NCBI GenBank assembly: GCA_964406345.1
Contig: CAYORK010000013.1
Span: forward strand, 1 to 31,626
Reading direction: 5' to 3'
DNA: 31,626 nucleotides
Source: SYAN01 sp964406345
GTDB lineage: Bacteria; Actinomycetota; Actinomycetes; Nanopelagicales; Nanopelagicaceae
Positions 7,306-15,214 of this stretch are shown here, in pieces. Within the stretch, counting starts at the first letter, position 1; each line of letters opens with the position of its first letter. The notes below the pieces were generated by a model. It worked only from the letters and a program-made list of their open reading frames with translations. It was not told the origin of the DNA and ran no database searches. The position numbers were made by a program, and so were the translations under genes.

Positions 7306-9291
7306 TCATATGTCTAGGAACCTCACATCTTTAGCGTTGCGCTGGATGAATTGTCGGCGTTGTTCGACATCCTCACCCATGAGGACGGAGAAGAGATCAT
7401 CTGCTGCTGCTGCATCCTCAATCGTCACCTTGATGAGGATTCGATGCTCTGGATCCATCGTGGTGTCCCACAGTTCCTTAGCGGGCATCTCACCCAATCC
7501 TTTGAAGCGCTGAATTCCATCTTCTTTCGGAAGGCGTTTGCCGATCGACATTCCCTCTTTGATCACTTGATCGCGCTCACGATCAGAGAAGACATACTGC
7601 ACGGGTTCTTTACCACCCCACTTGACCTTATAAAGAGGTGGTTGGGCGAGATAGACATAACCTTGTTCGATCAAGGGTTTCATGAAACGGAAAAGAAGTG
7701 TGAGAAGAAGAGTCCTGATGTGCTGTCCGTCGACATCAGCATCGGCCATCAGGATTATCTTGTGGTAGCGAAGTTTCGCGATATCGAAATCATCATGGAT
7801 TCCTGTTCCAAGGGCAGTGATGAGCGCTTGGACTTCGTTGTTCTGTAGGACGCGATCGATTCGAGCTTTCTCAACATTGAGGATCTTTCCGCGGATCGGA
7901 AGGACTGCTTGGTAACGAGAGTCGCGGCCACCCTTGGTGGAACCACCTGCTGAATCTCCCTCGACGATATAGAGCTCGCACTTCTCTGGTTCGGTCCATT
8001 GGCAATCCGCGAGTTTTCCGGGCATGCCACGCCCCTCCAGAAGACCTTTGCGGCTTCGTGAGAGATCCCTTGCTTTGCGCGCTGCTACTCGAGCTGCTGC
8101 GGCGTCGATGCACTTTCTGACGATCTCTTTTCCTTCACTTGGGTTTCGTTCAAACCACTCCGCAAGGTGATCGTTGACCACTTTTTGTGTGAAGGATTTA
8201 GCCTCTGTATTCCCAAGTTTCGTCTTCGTTTGGCCTTCGAATTGTGGTTCTGAGATCTTGACGGAAACGATCGCAGTCAATCCTTCGCGGATGTCATCTC
8301 CCGTGAGGCGATCCTCTTTCTTCTTGATGAATCCCCACTCCTCGCCTGACTTATTGACGATCGATGTGAGTGCGGTACGGAATCCTTCTTCGTGTGTCCC
8401 ACCTTCATGAGTATTGATCGTATTCGCGAAGGTGTAAACGGATTCAGAAAATCCAGTGTTCCATTGCATCGCAACCTCGACTGCGATCTTCGACTTCTTA
8501 TCCTCTGCTTCGAAGGCGATGATGGATTTATGGGTCTCACCTTTGGATTGATTGAGGTGTTTGACGAAATCCTTGATGCCACCTTCATATGAGTATTCGA
8601 CGAAAAGCTGTTCGCCTTTATCGTTGACATGTCCGGAGCGATCGTCCTTGAGGGTGATGGTCAAACCTTTATTGAGGAATGCCATCTCGCGAAAGCGCGT
8701 GGAGAGGATTTCGAATGAGAATTCGGTGGTCTCGAAGATCTCTTTCGACGGCCAGAATGTGACTCGTGTTCCAGTCTCCTCTGTCTTCGAACCCTTCTTG
8801 AGTGGTGCGTCAGGTACCCCTAATTGATAACTCTGATCCCAAAAGAATCCGTCGCGTTGTACTTGGACATCAAGGCGTTCACTGAGTGCGTTGACGACAG
8901 AGACACCAACGCCATGGAGTCCGCCAGAGACGGAGTAGCCGCCATCACCGAACTTTCCGCCTGCGTGAAGGACGGTAAGGACGACTTCAAGGGCGGGGCG
9001 TTTCTCGACTGGGTGAAGATCGACTGGGATTCCGCGGCCGTTGTCGATCACCTCGACGCCACCGTCTTCCCGAAGAGTCACATCGATTCGATCGCAATAC
9101 CCAGCGAGGGATTCGTCGACAGAGTTATCGACGACCTCGTAGACAAGGTGGTGTAGGCCCCGTTCTCCTGTCGAGCCGATGTACATGCCAGGGCGCTTAC
9201 GTACCGCCTCAAGGCCTTCGAGGACCGTGATGGCTGAGGCATCATAATTTTTCGTGGCTGTAGCGCCATCCTGGGGCTTTTTTGGAGTCAT
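7306..9291 (-). CDS. gyrB: DNA gyrase subunit B
   Basis: ATPase subunit of gyrase. The 661-residue product has the GHKL ATP-binding motifs VDNSVDE (residues 54-60), DNGRGIP and GGLHGVG. These are followed by the transducer domain and the TOPRIM metal site EGDSAGGS (residues 444-451) with DADVDG and PIRGKILNVEKA. I chose the ATG at 9291 (MTPKKPQDG), which has AGGA upstream at slightly long spacing. A GTG 13 codons earlier (9330) keeps the frame open but is poorly placed relative to a ribosome binding site. It is separated from dciA by about 134 bases and is followed closely by gyrA, forming the usual gyrBA pair. Confidence 0.97.
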   Translation of the reverse strand: MTPKKPQDGATATKNYDASAITVLEGLEAVRKRPGMYIGSTGERGLHHLVYEVVDNSVDESLAGYCDRIDVTLREDGGVEVIDNGRGIPVDLHPVEKRPALEVVLTVLHAGGKFGDGGYSVSGGLHGVGVSVVNALSERLDVQVQRDGFFWDQSYQLGVPDAPLKKGSKTEETGTRVTFWPSKEIFETTEFSFEILSTRFREMAFLNKGLTITLKDDRSGHVNDKGEQLFVEYSYEGGIKDFVKHLNQSKGETHKSIIAFEAEDKKSKIAVEVAMQWNTGFSESVYTFANTINTHEGGTHEEGFRTALTSIVNKSGEEWGFIKKKEDRLTGDDIREGLTAIVSVKISEPQFEGQTKTKLGNTEAKSFTQKVVNDHLAEWFERNPSEGKEIVRKCIDAAAARVAARKARDLSRSRKGLLEGRGMPGKLADCQWTEPEKCELYIVEGDSAGGSTKGGRDSRYQAVLPIRGKILNVEKARIDRVLQNNEVQALITALGTGIHDDFDIAKLRYHKIILMADADVDGQHIRTLLLTLLFRFMKPLIEQGYVYLAQPPLYKVKWGGKEPVQYVFSDRERDQVIKEGMSIGKRLPKEDGIQRFKGLGEMPAKELWDTTMDPEHRILIKVTIEDAAAADDLFSVLMGEDVEQRRQFIQRNAKDVRFLDI

Positions 9292-9425
9292 GAGTGACGG
9301 AATCCTAGTGAAATACCGCTCTGTGGTCACCTTTTCAACAGGCTAGAAGGGGCACTAGAGACTTGTGTTTTCCCATCTTGAGGGAACCTACTCAAACAAT
9401 CTCTTTTCGGCGCTCCTAAGGCTTT

Positions 9426-9890
9426 CTATCCATAGGTGTCACGAGGGCCGCGAGCTCCTCGAATGGTGCGTAAACCCTTCTTCCATGATGGTGACCTTGG
9501 TCCTAGGACTTGGATGTCGTCAACAAGCACATCAGAGAGAGTCGATGTGATCTTCTCGAGGATAGTGGGCTTGAGAAGGTTGAGTTGAGTCGCCCACGCT
9601 GTCGACGAAGCCCTTACCGTCAATACTCCCTCGAAGAAGGTGACTGGCTCGGAGTGTTCGGCAATCTCATCCCCGACGATCTCATTCCATAAAGAGAAGA
9701 GATTTCCTTCTGCTAACGCGCTCTCCCACTCTCTACCTTTCACCAACTCATCCATGATGTTCTTGATAAGAAGTGGGTCGGAGACTGATTGGCGCTCTAC
9801 GCGATCAATCTTGCGTTCCGTTCTTCGACGGTAGATGCCTGATGGATCCTTGAAAGAACGAAAGAGTTCACGAGCGAGATCTCGTTTCAT
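9426..9890 (-). CDS. dciA: DciA-family (DUF721) replicative helicase loader/regulator
   Basis: DciA is the ancestral bacterial factor that interacts with DnaB and is needed for replication initiation in lineages without DnaC/DnaI. The 154-residue product carries the DUF721 pattern (LWNEIVGDEIAEHSEPV, then SSTAWATQLNLLKPTIL, then a short strand near DDIQVLGP). It ends in the basic GPRGPRDTYG-type tail seen in actinobacterial members. The N-terminal third is charged and probably disordered. Its ATG overlaps the recF stop by 4 bases. The dnaN-recF-dciA-gyrB order is the standard actinobacterial one. Confidence 0.93.
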   Translation of the reverse strand: MKRDLARELFRSFKDPSGIYRRRTERKIDRVERQSVSDPLLIKNIMDELVKGREWESALAEGNLFSLWNEIVGDEIAEHSEPVTFFEGVLTVRASSTAWATQLNLLKPTILEKITSTLSDVLVDDIQVLGPRSPSWKKGLRTIRGARGPRDTYG

Positions 9891-10975
9891 CGTGACACGC
9901 GACCTTCTTTGACAGTGAAGCGCTCACCGGTGAGATTGGTTGGGAGGTCATTTGCAACCGCCACTGTTATCAAGGTCTGAGAAGCGGTTTCTGCCAACTC
10001 GGTGAGTTGCTCTCGCCTAGATTGATCCAATTCAGAGAAGACATCATCGAGAATCAGGATTGGCTTCTTTCCTTCTTCAGTCAGTAGGAGGTATGAAGAG
10101 AGTTTGAGGGCGAGGGCCGCCGACCAAGACTCGCCATGGGAGGCAAAACCTTTCACAAGGTTTTGATCAAGTTTCAGATCCAAATCATCACGGTGAGGAC
10201 CGATAAGGGTTACACCTCGCTCCCGTTCCGAGTCACTGACTTCCTTTAGACGCTCTCGTAAGATCTCTTTGTTCTCTTCCCTACTCGTTGTGAGGTCATT
10301 CGTCGCCGAACGATATGTAACCGAGAAGTCCTTCTTTGGTGAGATCCTTCTATAAGCATCTTTGAGGTGTGGTTCCAATTTGTTCAGGAGTGTGAGTCTT
10401 CCTTCGATGAGGTGTGAGCCGAAATCGATGAGGTGTTCATCCCATGGTTCTAGAGACTGCCTTGGGGCGCGTGCCTTCAAGAGTGAATTCCTTTGCCGCA
10501 CCGATCTTTCGTAATCCGCGATGATCCCAGCGTATTTCGGGCTATCTTGAATGAGAAGGTGATCAAGGAAGCGCCGGCGTTCACTTGGATCCCCGCGGAC
10601 TAAATCAAGGTCCTCTGGTGAGAAATGCGTCGTGCTGACCAAACCAAGGATCTCGCGCTGACTTCTTACTGGTTGCTTGTTTATCTGTGCCCGGTTTGCT
10701 CGTTGCGGATTGATCTCCAATTCAACGAGTAGCTCTCGGCCATCGTCGCCTTCTGTTCGTGCTCGAATGTAAGCCCGCTCTTCGCCGAGTTTGATTAGTG
10801 GTTGGTCGCTCGAGACTCGGTGTGATTCCAAGAGAGATAGGTATATGACCGACTCGATGATGTTGGTCTTGCCTTCGCCATTCTCGCCAATGAAGATCGT
10901 ATTTCCAGTGTGTAAATCGATTTCAAGCGTGGAGTATGAACGGAAGTTGGTGAGCGAGAGATGAGATATCTGCAC
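9887..10975 (-). CDS. recF: Recombination mediator RecF
   Basis: SMC-like ATPase that helps load RecA at single-strand gaps with RecO/RecR. The 362-residue product starts with GTG as (M)QISHLSLTNFRSY, the family N-terminus. Walker A is GENGEGKTN (from residue 30). The Walker B/D-loop region near the C-terminus is ILILDDVFSELDQSRR. The frame is open 24 codons further upstream inside dnaN, but those residues do not look like RecF. From 10975 the gene begins 4 bases after the dnaN stop and ends overlapping dciA by 4 bases. Confidence 0.95.
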   Translation of the reverse strand: MQISHLSLTNFRSYSTLEIDLHTGNTIFIGENGEGKTNIIESVIYLSLLESHRVSSDQPLIKLGEERAYIRARTEGDDGRELLVELEINPQRANRAQINKQPVRSQREILGLVSTTHFSPEDLDLVRGDPSERRRFLDHLLIQDSPKYAGIIADYERSVRQRNSLLKARAPRQSLEPWDEHLIDFGSHLIEGRLTLLNKLEPHLKDAYRRISPKKDFSVTYRSATNDLTTSREENKEILRERLKEVSDSERERGVTLIGPHRDDLDLKLDQNLVKGFASHGESWSAALALKLSSYLLLTEEGKKPILILDDVFSELDQSRREQLTELAETASQTLITVAVANDLPTNLTGERFTVKEGRVSR

Positions 10976-10979
10976 GAAA

Positions 10980-12262
10980 CTAGTTTGTGTATCGGGTCGG
11001 CATGATGAGGTAGCTATATTCCTCAAGACGCGGACCGCTCTTCTCATTCTTGCCGCGGATCACTGCTTGGCGGTTTGCCGCAGTGAAGGAGATGGTGGCG
11101 AAAGGTGTGGTCAACGCAGTCAATCCATCCATGAGGAATGAAGGGTTGAATGCGATTTGAATCGGTTCACCTTGGAAATCGATATCAAGTTCTTCATTGG
11201 CTGTTGCATCCTCACCGCTTCCTGCTTCAAGGAGAAGTTGATCGGTGGAAAGATTGAGGCGTAGTGGAATCGTCTTATCTGTCACGAGTGAGACGCGGCG
11301 GATTGACTCAAGGAAGTCAGAGACATTGATCGTTGCTTCAGCTGCGACATCCGTGGGAAGTAGGTGTCTAAATGGAGGGAATTCACCTTCAAGAACTCGA
11401 GTAGTCATCGTCTTTCCGTCGGTTGCAAGTCCTACAAGACGTTCAGGTGAGTTCTGTCCGCCGATAGAGAGGGAAAGGGTGGAGTGGGGGGAAATGGCCT
11501 TCGCAGCATCAAGAAGGGTTCGGGCACGCATAAGGACGGTAGTTGTGAACCCTGGGGTAGATGGTTGCCAAAGTAACTCTCTTACAGCTAAGCGATATCG
11601 GTCTGTTGCTGCGAGAGTGACTCGATCCTCGTTGATCTCAATATGGATTCCAGTGAGTTTTGGTAAGGAATCATCTTTACTCGCTGCGATCGCAACTTGA
11701 GAAACAGCTTCCGTGAAGAGAGAAGTCTTGATCGATCCAGATTCTTGTGGGAGTGGTGGAAGTGGTGGGTACTCGGTGTTAGGGATGGTTGGAAGTTGAA
11801 ACTTGGATTTTCCGGCAGTTACTTGTACTCGACTTCCCTCTAAGGTGAATGAGACTGATTTGTTTGGTAGAGCGCGCGCGATATCACTCAACAACTTTCC
11901 TGGTACTAAGACTTTCCCTTGTGTGGAAATCTCCGCCGAAAAGTGTGCTTTGGCAGAAGTCTCTAGATCTGTTGCGGAGAGGTGAACCTCTTTCCCGGCT
12001 TCGATAACGATCCCATGAAGAGCTGAATTGGTCGGGCGGTTGGAAAGGGATCTTGAAACCCAATGGAGCGCATNNNNNNNNNNNNNNNNNNNNNNNNNNN
12101 NNNNNNNNNNNNNNNNNNNNNNNNNNNNNNNNNNNNNNNNNNNNNNNNNNNNNNNNNNNNNNNNNNNNNNNNNAGAGCTGAATTGGTCGGGCGGTTGGAA
12201 AGGGATCTTGAAACCCAATGGAGCGCATCTGTGAGGACTGCACTATCGACTGTGAATTTCAT
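10980..12262 (-). CDS. dnaN: DNA polymerase III sliding clamp (beta), interrupted by a false assembly gap
   Basis: Ring-shaped processivity clamp that encircles DNA and tethers the replicase. The N-terminus MKFTVDSAVLTDALHWVSRSL is read from 12262. The rest (HGIVIEAGKEVHLSATD, then LAATDRYRLAV, then the end LIMPTRYTN) is in another frame because 100 Ns and a duplicated 55-bp segment intervene. Removing 155 bases (one copy plus the Ns) joins both parts into one 375-codon frame with no mismatch, the expected size for DnaN. I therefore regard the gene as intact in the organism and broken only in the assembly. The start has AGGA/GGA upstream. The stop lies 4 bases before recF. Confidence 0.96.
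12019..12073. repeat. 55-bp contig-end duplication, copy 1
   Basis: Begins AGAGCTGAATTGG and ends AGCGCAT, immediately before the N run. It is identical to 12174-12228 and lies within dnaN. I infer that it is an unmerged contig overlap rather than a biological repeat. Confidence 0.95.
12074..12173. other. Assembly gap of 100 N
   Basis: Exactly 100 Ns, the conventional length for a gap of unknown size. Both sides carry the same 55 bases. Collapsing the overlap yields a continuous dnaN, so no sequence is likely to be missing. Confidence 0.98.
12174..12228. repeat. 55-bp contig-end duplication, copy 2
   Basis: Exact copy of 12019-12073, starting directly after the N run and continuing into the start of dnaN. 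Confidence 0.95.
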
Positions 12263-12566
12263 TTCCTGTCCTAACTCTTCTTTGTTTCTTTCTGTAACTT
12301 CTCTTCAATTCTCGATTTCGGTTTCGGTTCTTTACCAACACCCGTTATCTATCTATTGAGTAAGTAGTAGTAACAAGTCTCTCGCACTGTGAGTTTCTAA
12401 TGAAACCGCAGGTCAGAGCCTTGGAGTTATCCATCTCTCAATGTTCACTCGATGTGTTTTTTGTGTGGAGAATTCACAACTACTTACACCGTTGTTATTT
12501 AGTTGTACTTCATATTTCCAAGGAAACCTCGTGGTTATCCACAGATATCCACAGGTTTACCCACAA
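12263..12566. other. oriC: dnaA-dnaN intergenic region, probable oriC
   Basis: This 304-bp non-coding stretch lies at the usual actinobacterial origin position and separates the two oppositely reading arms together with dnaA. It holds a perfect DnaA box TTATCCACA (12535-12543), one-mismatch boxes ATATCCACA (12545-12553) and TTACCCACA (12557-12565), and a minus-strand TTCTCCACA (12464-12472). There is also a weaker TTATCCATC (12427-12435). An AT-rich tract (about 12488-12520) followed by the short GC cluster CCTCGTGG leads into the perfect box. A TAG-TAG-TAA run (12365-12373) is a candidate DnaA-trio. No other gene is visible. Confidence 0.75.
12535..12565 (+). promoter_or_regulatory. Cluster of three DnaA boxes
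   Basis: TTATCCACA (perfect), ATATCCACA and TTACCCACA (one mismatch each) are spaced 10 and 12 bases apart on the same strand, directly beside the dnaA stop codon. Such spacing would suit cooperative DnaA binding. Confidence 0.7.
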
Positions 12567-14021
12567 CTAACCTTTCGCGCTTTGTTTGATTCTGTTCGTT
12601 AATTCAGTGACTTGGTTATAGATCGAACGACGCTCCGCCATCAATTGACGGATCTTTCGATCCGCATGCATCACAGTGGTGTGATCCCTACCCCCGAACG
12701 TCTGGCCGATCTTGGGAAGTGATAGTTCCGTCAGCTCCCGACAGAGGTACATCGCTATCTGGCGAGCATTGACCAAAACCCTCGAGCGAGAGGTCCCACA
12801 AAGGTCATCGACGCTCAAACTGAAGTAGGTGGCGGTCTGTTGGATGATCGTGCCAGGAGTGATGTCCGGGCCACCCTCTCGGGGGATCAAGTCCTTGAGG
12901 ACGATCTCAGCAAGGCCAAGATCCACTGTTTGTCGATTGAGGGATGCGAAAGCGGTGACACGGATAAGCGCACCTTCAAGTTCTCGGATATTCGAATCGA
13001 TCTTCGACGCGATGTATTCCAAGACATCATCTGGCGCATTGAGTTTGTCTTGTGCCGCCTTCTTCCGAAGGATTGCGATACGTGTCTCCAACTCCGGCGG
13101 TTGGATATCAGTGATCAAACCCCATTCGAATCGTGAACGAAGACGATCTTCCAAAGTGGTCAATTGTTTTGGTGGTCGATCACTTGATATGACGATCTGT
13201 TTGTTGGAGTTGTAAAGAGTATTGAAGGTGTGGAAGAACTCTTCTTGAGTCCGCTCTTTGTTCTCTAAGAACTGGATGTCATCGACTAACAAGATATCGA
13301 GGTCGCGGTATCGTTTTTGGAATCCTGATGATTTGTCGTCACGGATCGAATTGATGAAGTCGTTGGTGAATTCCTCTGAGGAGACATAACGAACCCTGAC
13401 ATTCCCATACAACTCTTTGGCGTAGGCACCGATGGCATGGAGAAGGTGCGTTTTTCCCAGACCTGATTCACCGTAGATAAAGAGCGGGTTATAGGCCTTT
13501 GCTGGGGCTTCCGAGACAGCTAGTGCAGCGGCGTGCGCGAAACGATTCGATGCTCCGATGACGAATGTCTCGAAGATGTAACGCGGATTGAGTTGTGTGC
13601 TCTCACCACCACGAGATGTGTTGTTGTTCGTTGAACCAATCCCAACCTTCTTCTCTTGATTCACTACAAGTTCAGGTTCGACCTCGACTTGTCTCTCATC
13701 ACCCTCGAGTGATGGGTCGACCGTCACGGCGATATTGATGCGCGTACCAAGACGGGAGGAGAGGAATTCAGTGAGGGCCTGCCGCAATCGACTTTCGATG
13801 ACATCTTTGGCGAAGTTGTTCGGCGCTGCCAAAAGGAGGTTCGCATCATTTTCACCCGGTATGAGCCCAAGGGGTTTCGTGATGGTGAGCCAAGCGCGAT
13901 GTTGCGGGGAGTCCTCACTGATTGCTTCAATGACGGAGAGCCAAACCTGGCGAAGGTCGACGGAGGTGAGGTTCGTGGCCTGGGTCGTCTGAGAGGCCTC
14001 AACCGAACTATCGATGGCCAT
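12567..14021 (-). CDS. dnaA: Chromosomal replication initiator DnaA
   Basis: AAA+ protein that binds DnaA boxes and melts the origin. The 484-residue product has domain I at the N-terminus (DLRQVWLSVIEAI), a short variable linker around residues 105-145 and the AAA+ domain beginning NPRYIFETFVIGASNRFAHAA. Walker A is GESGLGKT (residues 184-191) and Walker B is LLVDD (about 244-248). The C-terminal helix-turn-helix signature is LSLPKIGQTFGGRDHTTVMHA. The start has a GAGGGGG ribosome binding site. DnaA boxes occur on both sides of the gene, so autoregulation is likely. Confidence 0.98.
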   Translation of the reverse strand: MAIDSSVEASQTTQATNLTSVDLRQVWLSVIEAISEDSPQHRAWLTITKPLGLIPGENDANLLLAAPNNFAKDVIESRLRQALTEFLSSRLGTRINIAVTVDPSLEGDERQVEVEPELVVNQEKKVGIGSTNNNTSRGGESTQLNPRYIFETFVIGASNRFAHAAALAVSEAPAKAYNPLFIYGESGLGKTHLLHAIGAYAKELYGNVRVRYVSSEEFTNDFINSIRDDKSSGFQKRYRDLDILLVDDIQFLENKERTQEEFFHTFNTLYNSNKQIVISSDRPPKQLTTLEDRLRSRFEWGLITDIQPPELETRIAILRKKAAQDKLNAPDDVLEYIASKIDSNIRELEGALIRVTAFASLNRQTVDLGLAEIVLKDLIPREGGPDITPGTIIQQTATYFSLSVDDLCGTSRSRVLVNARQIAMYLCRELTELSLPKIGQTFGGRDHTTVMHADRKIRQLMAERRSIYNQVTELTNRIKQSAKG

Positions 14022-14156
14022 CTAACCCCCTCATCTATCCCCATATCCACAGGGTTATCCACAGTCTGTGGTCTAAACCCCCTCTTTAGCCTTTGAAACG
14101 GCTTTGGCGAGGATCTTTCAGCCCCCTAAGGAGGCTTTCCTGTGGATAGAGGGCGC

Positions 14157-14185
14157 AAGGTAGGGCTGCTACCCCAAAAAAGCAA
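14157..14185 (-). promoter_or_regulatory. Candidate dnaA promoter
   Basis: Minus strand TTGCTT (14185-14180), 17-base spacer, then TACCTT (14162-14157), fitting the relaxed actinobacterial TAnnnT -10. A perfect DnaA box lies just upstream of the -35 and another box just downstream of the -10, a layout consistent with autoregulation. Confidence 0.4.
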
Positions 14186-14215
14186 GTGGTTATCCACAAA
14201 CCCCTGGCCAGAAAT

Positions 14216-14245
14216 TAGACAAGGTCTCACCCGTCACCGTACCTT
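14216..14245 (+). promoter_or_regulatory. Candidate rpmH promoter
   Basis: TAGACA (14216-14221), 18-base spacer, then TACCTT (14240-14245), the same -10 hexamer as the candidate dnaA promoter. It lies about 80 bases before the rpmH start. The match is modest and unproven. Confidence 0.35.
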
Positions 14246-14326
14246 TTGCGCCTGCTTGGGTGTGGAGAGAACGACTCGTTGAACCCCTCAGGCGCCAGTC
14301 TTTCGCCTCGACCCTAGGAGCTTCCC

Positions 14327-14464
14327 ATGACCAAGCGAACCTACCAACCAAACAACCGTAAGCGTGCGAAGAAGCATGGCTTCCGTGCTCGCATGGCCAC
14401 TCGAGGTGGACGTGCTGTTCTTTCGAGTCGCCGCGCTAAAGGTCGCGCCCGTATCTCGGCCTAG
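14327..14464 (+). CDS. rpmH: 50S ribosomal protein L34
   Basis: Small basic protein of the large ribosomal subunit, 45 residues. It starts MTKRTYQPNNRKRAKKHGF and continues RARMATRGGRAVLSSRRAKG, essentially the bacterial L34 consensus. AGGAG (14316-14320) lies 6 bases before the ATG. It is the first gene of the rightward arm, divergent from dnaA and upstream of rnpA, the standard bacterial order. The following 100 bases to rnpA contain no recognisable gene or convincing terminator. Confidence 0.98.
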   Translation: MTKRTYQPNNRKRAKKHGFRARMATRGGRAVLSSRRAKGRARISA

Positions 14465-14573
14465 TTCCCGAAAGAGATCACCGAACTCCGGTTTATCCGA
14501 GCCGTTTGCCGGTCAAAGTTCGTCAGATTGAAAAGACAATAGATTTCATAGGAACCTCTAGAAGATGGTGTCG

Positions 14574-14927
14574 ATGTTGGCTAGAGCCAATCGCTTGACC
14601 GCAAGCGCGGATTTCAGTGAGACCCTCCGCAAAGGCCGACGTGCAAGTGCCGGTGCTTTGACGGGATTCGTCCTCACCTCTCACCCAAATTCCGAGGGTG
14701 GCGCCCAGGAAGCACCACCTCGCTTCGGATTTCAAGTCTCGCGCCGAGTCGGTGGTTCAGTCGACCGCCATCGTGTAGTCCGTCAATTGAGACATCTCGT
14801 TGCCCCATGGGTAGCTAAGACCCCCAACTCGACGATGGTCGTCATCCGCCCTGACCGCAAGTGTCGGGACTATCAAGAGGATGTCGACCGCCTCATGACT
14901 CGTCTCACAGAACGTGGTGTGAAGTGA
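14574..14927 (+). CDS. rnpA: Ribonuclease P protein component
   Basis: Protein cofactor of RNase P, which trims the 5' leader of pre-tRNAs. About 117 residues from MLARANRLTASADF, the typical N-terminus. The RNP signature appears as RFGFQVSRRVGGSVDRHRVVRQLRH, with the conserved basic helix. An in-frame ATG three codons earlier (14565) is equally open; I prefer 14574 because ML-x-R-NRL is the family start. The C-terminus reads into yidD, whose GTG overlaps the stop by 4 bases (GTGA). Confidence 0.94.
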   Translation: MLARANRLTASADFSETLRKGRRASAGALTGFVLTSHPNSEGGAQEAPPRFGFQVSRRVGGSVDRHRVVRQLRHLVAPWVAKTPNSTMVVIRPDRKCRDYQEDVDRLMTRLTERGVK

Positions 14928-15214
14928 CGAGAGTCTTACTGCTTCCCATCACAAGCCTCATCACGATCTACCAGAAGTTGATCTCCCCACTCTTTGCCCC
15001 TCGCTGCAAGTACTACCCCTCGTGTTCGCAATACACCATCGATGCGCTTGTGGGCTTTGGATTCCGAGGTATCGCACTGAGCATTTGGCGATTTATTCGA
15101 TGCAATCCATTTTCACATGGTGGCGTCGATTACATCCCGAAGAGATTCCTTGGAAGGGATTCCAAGGTAGAGAAAAGCTTGATAAACCAAAGAAAAGTGG
15201 AGGTTTCGGCATGA
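14924..15214 (+). CDS. yidD: Membrane protein insertion efficiency factor YidD
   Basis: Small membrane-associated protein that assists YidC-dependent insertion. 96 residues from GTG (VTRVLLLPITSLITIYQKLISP). It has the diagnostic CKYYPSCSQYTIDAL core and RCNPFSHGGVDYIPKR. The GTG overlaps the rnpA stop and the TGA overlaps the yidC ATG, both by 4 bases, so rnpA, yidD and yidC are translationally coupled. The frame is open further upstream within rnpA, but those residues are unrelated to the family. Confidence 0.94.
   Translation: MTRVLLLPITSLITIYQKLISPLFAPRCKYYPSCSQYTIDALVGFGFRGIALSIWRFIRCNPFSHGGVDYIPKRFLGRDSKVEKSLINQRKVEVSA

Larger units (their letters stand above)
14022..14326. promoter_or_regulatory. 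dnaA-rpmH divergent regulatory region with DnaA boxes
   Basis: This 305-bp non-coding region between divergent genes contains perfect DnaA boxes TTATCCACA at 14055-14063 and 14190-14198. It also has one-mismatch boxes ATATCCACA at 14043-14051 and, on the minus strand, CTATCCACA at 14141-14149. The palindrome CCACAG-T-CTGTGG (14059-14071) overlaps one box. Candidate promoters for both flanking genes are listed separately. It may act in origin function as well as in dnaA control. Confidence 0.75.

Noticed and set aside
9370..9386. TTCCC-N7-GGGAA inverted repeat between dciA and gyrB
   Set aside because: Arms of only five bases and no known operator match; it may be chance, and no gyrB promoter could be assigned confidently nearby.
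12028..12359. Plus- and minus-strand reading frames running through the N block
   Set aside because: They consist largely of undefined residues and arise from the duplicated contig end; only the collapsed dnaN frame is meaningful.
15022..15210. N-terminal extension of YidC
   Set aside because: It overlaps yidD in another frame; the ATG at 15211 has GGAGG and forms an ATGA overlap with yidD.
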